The notes under the pieces were generated by a model. That model did no database searches and had not been told where the DNA came from. It saw only the letters and a program-made list of their open reading frames with translations. Made by a program: the position numbers and the translations under genes. Positions 28,228 to 36,954 of a stretch of 64,000 nucleotides of DNA are shown piece by piece. Each line of letters opens with the position of its first letter. The first letter of the stretch is position 1. Source of the stretch: an archaeon (GTDB taxonomy: Archaea; Nanobdellota; Nanobdellia; Pacearchaeales; GW2011-AR1); assembly GCA_018651605.1 (NCBI GenBank), contig JABIDS010000003.1:1-64000 (forward strand), read 5' to 3'.

Positions 28228-30051
28228 ATGACAAAACAAAAAACATTAACCCTATTAATATTCACACTACTAATAGCAACAACACTAACAATAGCACAAG
28301 AAACTCAACCTTGGCCAGCCTACAACGTCTGTTGTGAAAAAACAGAATCCGGAGCATGGTGTCAAAACGCACCAGAAGAAGATTGCAACCCAGACTTTAG
28401 AACAACAGCAACAAGTTGTGAAGCAACAAGTTTCTGTAAATTAGGATGTTGCGTAGATTCTGATGAAGGACTATGCATGAAAAACACACCGCAAAAAACA
28501 TGCGAAGTATCAACAGGATCATGGTTAGAGGACGAACAATGCAACGTCCCTCAATGCGATTTAGGATGCTGCCTTTTAGGAGACCAAGCAAACTTTGTAA
28601 CATTAACAAGATGTAAAAGACTATCCTCAATATACGGACTAGAAACAAATTTCAGAACAGATGTAAGCACAGAAACAGCATGCATTGATTTAGCATTTGC
28701 ACAAGACAGAGGAGCATGCGTATACGAAATAGAATTCCAAAAAACATGCAAGTTCACAACAAGAGCAGAATGCCTAGGCTCACTATCATCTGAATCAAGT
28801 GGAATCGCAGACGCAGAATTCTATAAAGACTTATTATGCTCAGCAGACGAACTTGCAACAGATTGCGGCCCAACAACATCAACAACATGCATAGAAGGAA
28901 AAGACGAAGTTTATTTCATGGACTCTTGCGGAAACCCTGCAAACATTTATGATGCAACTAAAACTAAAACTCCTGCATACTGGAGAAACATTGTCCCAAA
29001 AAAAGATTCATGTGGTTTCAGAAATCCTGACGGAAGCATAGACTCAAGTTCATGCGGAAACTGTGAATATCTTCAAGGAAGTTTATGCGGAAAAGGAAAC
29101 GCAAAATACGGAAGTCTAACTTGCAATGACTTAAATTGTTACAACACTGAAAATGGAGAAGACTACAGAAACGGCGAATCATGGTGCATTTATCAAGGAG
29201 TAATAGACAATGGAAAAGATGTAGCAGGAAGCAGACACTTCAGACACGTCTGTATACATGGTGAAGAAACAATAGAACCATGCGCAGACTTTAGAAACGA
29301 AATATGCATAGAAGAAAAAATGGACACAGTAAACGGAAACTTCATAGAAGCAGCATGCAGACTAAACAGATGGGATGATTGTATAAACCAATTTGAAGAA
29401 GACGATTGCTTAAATTTAGATCAAAGAGAATGTTTCTGGATTAAGGGAATGCATTACGACGGTTCAGGAAGTTCAGCAAAAGCAGCTTCATTAAATGAAA
29501 AAACACAATCACGAACAGGCTCATCACTTGGAAACACAGATACTGAAAAAGAAAACACAGGGATACTAAATGGAGGAGAAATATGCCTGCCTAATAATCC
29601 CCCAGGATTAAAATTCTGGGAATCAGGAGATGCATCAACAGTCTGCGCATTAGGAAACTCAAAACAACTTGTCCACTATTCAACAAGTTTATTCGGAAAA
29701 ACAAAATGTAAAGAAAACTGCGAAGTTAATGAAGCAAAATGGGTCCAAGAAATGAATCATGTCTGCAAAAGTTTAGGAGACTGTGGTTCTTACACAAACA
29801 TTGCAGGAAGATTCACAAACAAAGGAGCAGTATGGAAAAGCGACGGACAAAGAAAAGTTCTAAGTGGAATACTTGGAGATTTACATGAAGCATCAGGCAC
29901 TGCACAACCAACAGAAACAATAGAACCAGAAGGAACAACAACAGAAACAACAACAGAAACAACAACAGAAACAACAACAGAAACAACAACAGAAACAATA
30001 GACCCAGAACCAGAAAACACTTTTGAAAACACAGGAGAAACAACATCATGA
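28228..30051 (+). CDS. Cys-rich secreted protein, module 2 (N-terminal half of split form)
   Basis: GESWCIYQGVIDNGKDVAGSRHFRHVCIHGEETIEPCADFRNEICIEE aligns with 23888; Thr-rich C-terminal tail. Confidence 0.75.
   Translation: MTKQKTLTLLIFTLLIATTLTIAQETQPWPAYNVCCEKTESGAWCQNAPEEDCNPDFRTTATSCEATSFCKLGCCVDSDEGLCMKNTPQKTCEVSTGSWLEDEQCNVPQCDLGCCLLGDQANFVTLTRCKRLSSIYGLETNFRTDVSTETACIDLAFAQDRGACVYEIEFQKTCKFTTRAECLGSLSSESSGIADAEFYKDLLCSADELATDCGPTTSTTCIEGKDEVYFMDSCGNPANIYDATKTKTPAYWRNIVPKKDSCGFRNPDGSIDSSSCGNCEYLQGSLCGKGNAKYGSLTCNDLNCYNTENGEDYRNGESWCIYQGVIDNGKDVAGSRHFRHVCIHGEETIEPCADFRNEICIEEKMDTVNGNFIEAACRLNRWDDCINQFEEDDCLNLDQRECFWIKGMHYDGSGSSAKAASLNEKTQSRTGSSLGNTDTEKENTGILNGGEICLPNNPPGLKFWESGDASTVCALGNSKQLVHYSTSLFGKTKCKENCEVNEAKWVQEMNHVCKSLGDCGSYTNIAGRFTNKGAVWKSDGQRKVLSGILGDLHEASGTAQPTETIEPEGTTTETTTETTTETTTETTTETIDPEPENTFENTGETTS
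29932..29999 (+). repeat. 12-bp coding tandem repeat encoding TTTE units
   Basis: (acagaaacaaca)n, protein ETTTETTTETTTETTTET. Confidence 0.9.
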
Positions 30052-32114
30052 TAAAATCATCATCAAAACTAAAAACCTATTTCTTAATATTAAACTTAGT
30101 TATTTCTATAATTGCAATATCAGCCTTAGTTGGTGCAGAAGAAACAATTCCAGGAACAACTGACAACAAAGATAAACCTGAAGGAACAGATGTAGATGGA
30201 ACAATAGTAGACCCTGACGCAGATGGAGCAACAGGAATCGGAGGAGGAGATGACACACCAGGAGGACCTGATGATGCAACAGGAGACACAACAGGAGGAG
30301 ACACTACTGGAGGCCCAGGAGGCACTGGAACAATTGGAGGAAAAATAAATAGTTTAGGATGGATGAGCGCAATAACTAAAGCAGGAATATTTGCAGGAAT
30401 TGGAGGCTCAATAGGAAATTTAGCAGGAGGAGATGACGGACTTCTTTGGGGCTCAGTTGCAGGAGCAACTGCAGGAGCAATAACAGGATTATTTGAAAAA
30501 CAACTTGGAACTGGAGGAGCAATGTTATTAGGTTTAGGAGTTGGAGCAGCAATATTTTTAGCAACATACAAAAAATCAAGCACAGAACTAGTTGAGTTTC
30601 AATGTTTACCTTGGCAAGCACCAATAGGTGGAGAAGATTGTGAAACATGCCAAGATTTTGAAGATTGCTCAGAATACACTTGCAAAAGTTTAGGACAAGC
30701 ATGCGCAATAGTAAACCCTGGAACATTAGAACAAAAATGCGTATGGCAAAATCCTCACGACGTAAACTCACCAACAATAGAATTCAAAAAAGTAAACAAA
30801 GGATTAACATATAAACCAGACAACAGCTTAAGACCTCCTGCAACAGGTGTTATAATAAACAGAGAATCAGAAACATGTATTCAAGCTTTCACACCATTAG
30901 AATTTGAATTCAACACAAACGAACCAGCACAATGTAAAATAGATTACAACCTAACAACAGGATTTGACGAAATGTCATTCTACGTCGGAGGAGACAGTTT
31001 ACTAAGATACAACCATACAGAAACATTATCTCTACCAGGCCCTGCTACAATAAATGCAATAGCTCCTGAATTAAAAAACAATGGAGAATATAGATTATTT
31101 GTAAGATGTCAAGATGCAAACGGAAACTACAACCAAGACGCATACTCAGTAAGCTTCTGCGTAGACAAAGGCCCAGATACAACACCTCCAAAAATAGTGG
31201 ACGTGAACATTCCAAGCAACAATCCAATTTTATACGACAAAACAAATTTAGAATTAGAAGTCTATCTAAATGAACCTTCAGAATGCAATTGGGACAGAGA
31301 AGACCGAGATTTCAAAGACATGGCAAATGAAATGGATTGCAAATTAAATGTCTGGGAAATGAACTCCCAAAACGTATACACTTGCAAAGCAGACTTAACA
31401 GGAATTGAAAATAGAAAAGAAAACAAATACTATTTCAGATGTAAAGACAAACCTTGGGCAGAAGAAGGAGACAGGAACACAAACTCACAAAGTTACTTAT
31501 ATGTTTTATTAGGAACACAACCATTAAATATAATTGAAGTAAAACCAACAAGTGAAACAATCTCTGGAGCAACAGACGTCATACCAGTATTCCTAGAAAT
31601 AAAAACAGACAACGGACACGACAACGGAGAATCACTTTGTTATTACCACCAAGGCGAACCTTCAGTAGAAGAAGACTACATATTATTCTCTGAAACAAAA
31701 TCAAACATCCACAAACAAAGACAAGACCTTGCTCAAGGTGATTACACTTACTATCTTAAATGCATAGACCTGGGAGGAAACACTGCCTACAATACAACAA
31801 CATTCAAGGTAGAAACAGACAGAGAACCTCCAATGGTGGTAAGAACTTACAAAGAAAGCTCTGAATTAAAAATAATCACAAGCGAAAAATCAGGCTGTTC
31901 TTTCTCAACAAAAGACTGCAACTTTGAAATAGAAGATGCAATACTTATGACAACCTTTGATTCTGAATCCCACACAGCAGAATGGACAAACAATCAAAAC
32001 TATTTCATAAGATGCATGGATGAATTCAACAACCAACCTTATCCAAACACTTGCTCAATTATCCTCAAACCAACACAATTCACAAAACAGGATACAGGTG
32101 TGATTATTTTATAA
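30048..32114 (+). CDS. Cys-containing membrane/secreted protein, module 2 (C-terminal half of split form)
   Basis: ATGA overlap with 28228; CSEYTCKSLGQACAIVNPGTLEQKCV aligns with CSEYKCESLGELCQFINKGTDHELCV of 23888; Gly/Asp/Thr-rich N-terminus and Gly-rich TM. Confidence 0.75.
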   Translation: MIKSSSKLKTYFLILNLVISIIAISALVGAEETIPGTTDNKDKPEGTDVDGTIVDPDADGATGIGGGDDTPGGPDDATGDTTGGDTTGGPGGTGTIGGKINSLGWMSAITKAGIFAGIGGSIGNLAGGDDGLLWGSVAGATAGAITGLFEKQLGTGGAMLLGLGVGAAIFLATYKKSSTELVEFQCLPWQAPIGGEDCETCQDFEDCSEYTCKSLGQACAIVNPGTLEQKCVWQNPHDVNSPTIEFKKVNKGLTYKPDNSLRPPATGVIINRESETCIQAFTPLEFEFNTNEPAQCKIDYNLTTGFDEMSFYVGGDSLLRYNHTETLSLPGPATINAIAPELKNNGEYRLFVRCQDANGNYNQDAYSVSFCVDKGPDTTPPKIVDVNIPSNNPILYDKTNLELEVYLNEPSECNWDREDRDFKDMANEMDCKLNVWEMNSQNVYTCKADLTGIENRKENKYYFRCKDKPWAEEGDRNTNSQSYLYVLLGTQPLNIIEVKPTSETISGATDVIPVFLEIKTDNGHDNGESLCYYHQGEPSVEEDYILFSETKSNIHKQRQDLAQGDYTYYLKCIDLGGNTAYNTTTFKVETDREPPMVVRTYKESSELKIITSEKSGCSFSTKDCNFEIEDAILMTTFDSESHTAEWTNNQNYFIRCMDEFNNQPYPNTCSIILKPTQFTKQDTGVIIL

Positions 32115-32205
32115 AAGAAACATAATCAGAATAGAAAATCATTTAAGTTATTTTTAATCAAACAATTATTTATATAAAATTAATTTTTTTTGAAAACCCA
32201 TCTTC

Positions 32206-32309
32206 AAACCAATCTACTCATCTTCATCAGAAAAACGATATGGCTAAACAAAACTAATCTACTCCTCTTCATAAATAAATAAAGTTACAAGATTTCAGTA
32301 TACAACAGC
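32206..32309 (+). repeat. Intergenic repeat tract (AACtAATCTACTCcTCTTCAT ...), two internal units; related copy at ~56487
   Basis: AAACCAATCTACTCATCTTCAT and AAACTAATCTACTCCTCTTCAT within B; AACTAATCTACTCCTCTgaATAAA at 56487. Confidence 0.55.
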
Positions 32310-32312
32310 GAA

Positions 32313-32334
32313 GTGCCTTGACGAAGTCAGGCAC
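32313..32334 (+). other. Strong bulged hairpin
   Basis: GTGCCT-T-GAC-GAA-GTC-AGGCAC. Confidence 0.6.
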
Positions 32335-32402
32335 GAAAGCGACGTCGTCAACATTCCCAAAACTCACAAAACTTTTATTAACCTTCAAAACATCTTTCAT
32401 AT

Positions 32403-33230
32403 ATGAAAAAAAGAGAATCCCCTTCACAAAAAAGATCACATGCTAAGCTTCCGAAGGGAGTACTTAGAGGGAGGGTGACTTGTAAGGGAACCGTAGGTTC
32501 CATACGATCACAAACAACCATATTCATAATCCTAACAATCCTAATAATCATCATCATAGCTACACTCTTCATTCTAAAGCCAACCAAACAATCAACACCT
32601 CAACAAATTCAACCATTACAATCATCAATACAATCTTGCATAGAAGAAATCTCCAAACAAGCAATATTTCACATAAGCGAAAGAGGAGGTTACTACAATC
32701 TTCCAGATACAACTCTCGAAAACACAACCCCCTACTATCTTTACAACGACCAAAACCTCATACCAACTAAAGAAAAAATTCAAAGAGAAATCACACTTTA
32801 CATACAAGACAACCTACCTAAGTGCATATTCATAGCAACAGAATTTTCAGATTTCAAAATAACTCAACAACAACCTAGAGCAACAACAGAAATAAAACCA
32901 AACAATATTGAAATAAATATAATCTATCCATTATCAATAACAAAAGAAGAAAAAACTTACCAACTAGAAAATTTCAAAACAAACATTCCAATAAGACTAG
33001 GAACAATCTACAATTCAATTGAACAAATCATACAAGAACAAATCAAAGACCCAACAGCACTAGACCCTCACCACATATATCAAGTATCAAATGAAAACAA
33101 TCTCCAAACAAAAATGCTAGGATTCACTCAAGACTCAGTAATATTCATCATCACAGACAAAAAAACAATAAACCAAAACTACACATTTATCTTTGCAAAT
33201 AAATACATTCCAAAAGAAATTGAAATATAA
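32403..33230 (+). CDS. Pilin-like protein, module 3; leader overlaps structured element copy B
   Basis: IRSQTTIFIILTILIIIIIATLFI; paralogous body SCIEEISKQAIFHISERGGYYNLPDTTLENTTPYYLYNDQ. Confidence 0.7.
   Translation: MKKRESPSQKRSHAKLPKGVLRGRVTCKGTVGSIRSQTTIFIILTILIIIIIATLFILKPTKQSTPQQIQPLQSSIQSCIEEISKQAIFHISERGGYYNLPDTTLENTTPYYLYNDQNLIPTKEKIQREITLYIQDNLPKCIFIATEFSDFKITQQQPRATTEIKPNNIEINIIYPLSITKEEKTYQLENFKTNIPIRLGTIYNSIEQIIQEQIKDPTALDPHHIYQVSNENNLQTKMLGFTQDSVIFIITDKKTINQNYTFIFANKYIPKEIEI
32443..32507 (+). repeat. Structured element copy B
   Basis: CTAAG CTTCC GAA GGGAG TA CTTAG AGGGAGGGTGACTTGT AAG GGAACC GTA GGTTCC ATACGA. Confidence 0.6.
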
Positions 33231-35100
33231 AAAACTATCAACACTAATTGCATTACTTCTCCTCCTTAGCATAGTTTACGCTCAATCAATTACTCTTTAC
33301 AACGGAGCCTCTTCAACAGAAATAGACCCAAAAAAACAAAGCCAAGTAATTTTAAAACAAGGAGAAACAATAACAATAAACAATATAGACTACCCTGCAA
33401 AACAAGATTCAAAATTCACATTCAACGAAAAAGGAGAACTAACAACAGGAACATCATTCACAACAGAACAAGGAACATACAACATAAAAGGATTTGAAAT
33501 AGATTTACCAGAAGATTCAACAGTAACTTACCAAGAAGATAAAATAACAATAAGATTAAAAAAATCATCAAAATTATCAGTCAAAGAAACAAATGAAGCA
33601 CAATCAGATATCCCAATAGAATTCATCTCAGATGAAGAATTAGAAGTAGATGGAATAAAAATAAACTCACTCCCAAACCAAGAAACAAAAGTTTACTTTG
33701 ACACAGAAAAAAAATTATTCTACATAAAAAAAGTAGAAATAAATGGATTCCAATTTGGAAAATTAACAGGAAAAGACAACACTTATTTATTTTCATCAGA
33801 AATTCCAAAAGATTTCAAAGAATCTGCAATAATGATTAAAGATAATAAAATAATCTTAAGAGCACCAATAGACAGTTCCAGTACAGATATAACATACACA
33901 AAAGATAAAGCAAAGTCAATACTTCAAGCCAGAGCAAAAGGCGAAATAGAAATAATCATTCAAGATAAAAGATTAGACATAACAACAAAAGGAGACTACA
34001 AAATATTTAATGGAAAAATACTAGAGGAAAACGGAGAAATAGCCCCACTATCAGAATCATTATATAAAATAATAGAACCAACAGAAAAAACAATCCCATT
34101 CCATGTAACCTCAATCAAAGAAGATGGAACACCAATGAAAGGAGAAACATTCTACGACAAAAATGGAAATTTCTTTGTAGGATATAACCAAGGAGACGGA
34201 ATTTACACAAAATCCGACGGAACAATTCATGTAGAAACAGATGAATTAAAAACCTCTTTTGAAAACCTAAACCAAGAACAAAATGAGAAATTCCAAACAC
34301 TATCAAAATCAGAAAAACTAGAAGTTTTAAGAGGGGTTGCAGGTGGAGGAAGTTTGGGAAGAGTTTTGGATAGCATAAGCACAATGGGGAATCCAAAATC
34401 CATAAGAGAGTTACCAGTAATAAGGAATGTTAATAGGGGAAATAAAATTTTAAATGAAATTGCTGCTTATACTCCTGAGGGTTTTTTATATAATGGTGAT
34501 GCCCATTATTCTACCCATTATCTTCAAAGCGGACTTAGAAATGTATATGGTAATGGGGGACGTGATGCAGCAATGTATTTATCTAATGGAGAATTTGTAG
34601 TAATGGAGAATCCTCCAGGAATTACATTAAATCAACTTGCAGATTATATTTATGATAAAGAATTGCAAGGAACAGGAGGTTCAACATATTTAATAGGTAG
34701 TCAAAAAGGAATGGGAAAATATGAAGGTTGGAACTCACAACCATTATCACATATGTGGGATGAATGGGGAGCTTATGTATATACTGCAAAAAATCAAATA
34801 GAAAGAGGTTATGCTGGATCAGATATGGGTCCAGAAAGAACAATGAACCTTATGGCATATAATATGGGAATGTTAGATTTAGTAAAATCTTCTCAAGGAG
34901 AAAGTCAATATTACCAAGAATTAAGAGATGTAGTCTATTTACAAACCTCTAATAGTGCAGAAGTTTACAAAGGGTCTGTCAAGATAGGAATAGACGAGGC
35001 AGCAACAACATATCTAAACCAATTAAGAAATAGCCCATGGTTCAATCAAGCAACAGATGAACATTTTGGTAAAGGTTCATTTAATAATCTTTTTCAATAA
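33220..35100 (+). CDS. Large secreted beta-repeat stalk protein with distinct C-terminal domain, module 3
   Basis: TTG start at 33220 (MKYKKLSTLIALLLLLSIVYAQ); repeats like LPEDSTVTYQEDKITIRLKKSSKLSV; C-terminal globular region from ~34320. Confidence 0.65.
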   Translation: MKYKKLSTLIALLLLLSIVYAQSITLYNGASSTEIDPKKQSQVILKQGETITINNIDYPAKQDSKFTFNEKGELTTGTSFTTEQGTYNIKGFEIDLPEDSTVTYQEDKITIRLKKSSKLSVKETNEAQSDIPIEFISDEELEVDGIKINSLPNQETKVYFDTEKKLFYIKKVEINGFQFGKLTGKDNTYLFSSEIPKDFKESAIMIKDNKIILRAPIDSSSTDITYTKDKAKSILQARAKGEIEIIIQDKRLDITTKGDYKIFNGKILEENGEIAPLSESLYKIIEPTEKTIPFHVTSIKEDGTPMKGETFYDKNGNFFVGYNQGDGIYTKSDGTIHVETDELKTSFENLNQEQNEKFQTLSKSEKLEVLRGVAGGGSLGRVLDSISTMGNPKSIRELPVIRNVNRGNKILNEIAAYTPEGFLYNGDAHYSTHYLQSGLRNVYGNGGRDAAMYLSNGEFVVMENPPGITLNQLADYIYDKELQGTGGSTYLIGSQKGMGKYEGWNSQPLSHMWDEWGAYVYTAKNQIERGYAGSDMGPERTMNLMAYNMGMLDLVKSSQGESQYYQELRDVVYLQTSNSAEVYKGSVKIGIDEAATTYLNQLRNSPWFNQATDEHFGKGSFNNLFQ

Positions 35101-35145
35101 CTCACAAACCAAAAACCCTATAAAGTCCAATTTCTCTTCTAAAAA

Positions 35146-36156
35146 ATGAAAAAACAAATAAAAAACCTAGCACAAAAATTAGCCTTAGCTACAACCTTAA
35201 CACTCTCAACCATAACACAAACCCAAGCTCAAAACCACTTCCAATCTCCCACCCCAAACCACTTCAAATACCCAACCCAAATTACAGAATCACAAATATT
35301 ACATCATATGGGACATAGCATGCAACACAATGCACATCACACACACAACCCAACACAATATGAAATAGGAAACATACTCCACAACACAGCTCATTTAATA
35401 AACATCTACGAAATGCAAAACTCAAAATACCATTTACCTCAAAGAACAAAACACAAACCAGTAATAAACTTCTTTGTATATGACTCTTGGAAAGACCTTA
35501 ATCATAATGGTTGGCCAGATAACAGGGCAGAACTTAGAGGAAGATTAAGAGAAACATTTCATGAAGACGAAAAAATACAAATCGGCACATTAAGTTTTTG
35601 GCTAGAAGGAAGCAGAGTAGGCTATAAAATGTTCTGCCCAAATGGAGAAGAAATTTATTCAAAAACTCTAAATGTAAATCACGAACATGCTTACGCACCA
35701 TTAGCAGACTTCAACCAAGGTTTACCAAAAACTCTCAAAAAACACGGCCCAGGAATTTATTCAACAAAATTCTTTGTAGACAACAAACACATAGGAACAA
35801 GAAACTTCAGACTAATACCTAATCCAGCAAAACAAAGAAATTTAGAATCTTCATTACATTCATGTAAACAAAAAACATCAATGTCTCAAAAAGAAAAAGA
35901 TTATTATGAAAGAGAAAAAGCAATGCATAGGGAAGAAAGTAAAAAATATCAAACACACCTTTCACCATCACAAAGAAAAACAATACAACAATTCCACAAC
36001 ACAATAAGACAAAGAGCAAATGCAATGAACAAAGCCCATCCAAGAATAAGAGCAGACCCCTTAGGCTACAACTTCACCGAAGCAGAAATCCTCAAACTTC
36101 ACAAAACTTATGGAAACTTCTCAGAACAAAACATAAGAAAATTCATCAAACCCTAA
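35146..36156 (+). CDS. Secreted hypothetical protein, His-rich N-terminal region
   Basis: Signal peptide; HHMGHSMQHNAHHTHNPTQ. Confidence 0.65.
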   Translation: MKKQIKNLAQKLALATTLTLSTITQTQAQNHFQSPTPNHFKYPTQITESQILHHMGHSMQHNAHHTHNPTQYEIGNILHNTAHLINIYEMQNSKYHLPQRTKHKPVINFFVYDSWKDLNHNGWPDNRAELRGRLRETFHEDEKIQIGTLSFWLEGSRVGYKMFCPNGEEIYSKTLNVNHEHAYAPLADFNQGLPKTLKKHGPGIYSTKFFVDNKHIGTRNFRLIPNPAKQRNLESSLHSCKQKTSMSQKEKDYYEREKAMHREESKKYQTHLSPSQRKTIQQFHNTIRQRANAMNKAHPRIRADPLGYNFTEAEILKLHKTYGNFSEQNIRKFIKP

Positions 36157-36188
36157 ACATTTATTAACAATAATTTCTTATTCAACCT

Positions 36189-36953
36189 ATGAAAAAAAGA
36201 GTTTACAACAACCTTCTTAATAAGAATTTCACACGAAAAGGACAAACAACAATATTCATAATCTTCGCAATACTCCTAATGGCAATACTCCTAATCTTCT
36301 TTCTCGCAAAACAAAACATCATAAGTTTAAACCTAACAAACCCTCAGATAAAACCCGTCAACTCATTTATCCAATCCTGCATTGACCAAACAGCAGAAAA
36401 CGCAATCCAACACATCGGAGAAAACGGAGGATACTTCACAAGCCCAAATAATTCCCTAGACAATGCAATTCCAATATACTTTAACAAAGGACAAACACAA
36501 GTCCCAACAAAAGAACAAATAGAATCAGAACTCTCTGAATATATAAACACAATGTTATTCTTCTGCACAAAAAACTTCGCAGATTTTCAAGACTTTAAAA
36601 TCACACAAAAAGAAATAAAAACAACAACACAAATTCAAAAAGGAGAAATCATATTCAACATAAATTATCCCTTATCATTAACAAAAGAAGAAAAAACTTA
36701 TCAATTAGAAAACTTCAACACAGAAATTCCATCAAGACTTCTCACAGTCCAAGAAGCAGCATCCAAAATAATCCAAGACCAAAAAGAATTTCCAGAAGAA
36801 CTTTGCATAACTTGCATAGAAGAAACAACAATAGAAAAACAATTAATCGTAAACATGAGAGACTATCAAGACTCAATAATTTTCTCAATAACAGATTACA
36901 ATCAACAAATAAATCAAAAAGAATTCATATTCTATTTCGCAAACAAATATTAA
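36189..36953 (+). CDS. Pilin-like protein, module 4
   Basis: RKGQTTIFIIFAILLMAILLIFFLA; KEEKTYQLENFNTEIPSRL shared with 32403. Confidence 0.75.
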   Translation: MKKRVYNNLLNKNFTRKGQTTIFIIFAILLMAILLIFFLAKQNIISLNLTNPQIKPVNSFIQSCIDQTAENAIQHIGENGGYFTSPNNSLDNAIPIYFNKGQTQVPTKEQIESELSEYINTMLFFCTKNFADFQDFKITQKEIKTTTQIQKGEIIFNINYPLSLTKEEKTYQLENFNTEIPSRLLTVQEAASKIIQDQKEFPEELCITCIEETTIEKQLIVNMRDYQDSIIFSITDYNQQINQKEFIFYFANKY

Positions 36954-36954
36954 A

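Larger units (their letters stand above)
32107..32443. other. Coordinate-safe placeholder superseded by the next feature (copy B); ignore
   Basis: Entry retained only to flag that copy B coordinates are 32443-32507; see next feature. Confidence 0.

Noticed and set aside
29932-29999. Short tandem repeat as a CRISPR or regulatory array
   Set aside because: 12-bp units in frame encode TTTE; coding low-complexity linker with no spacers
24438-31245. Many minus-strand ORFs (e.g. 24438-24932, 25275-25793, 26340-26603, 30376-30777)
   Set aside because: Leu/Phe-rich shadows of well-supported plus-strand coding genes in AT-rich DNA; no recognisable domains
32107-32443. Feature entry with start 32443 and end 32107 in the feature list
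   Set aside because: Erroneous coordinates; confidence set to 0 and it should be ignored in favour of copy B at 32443-32507
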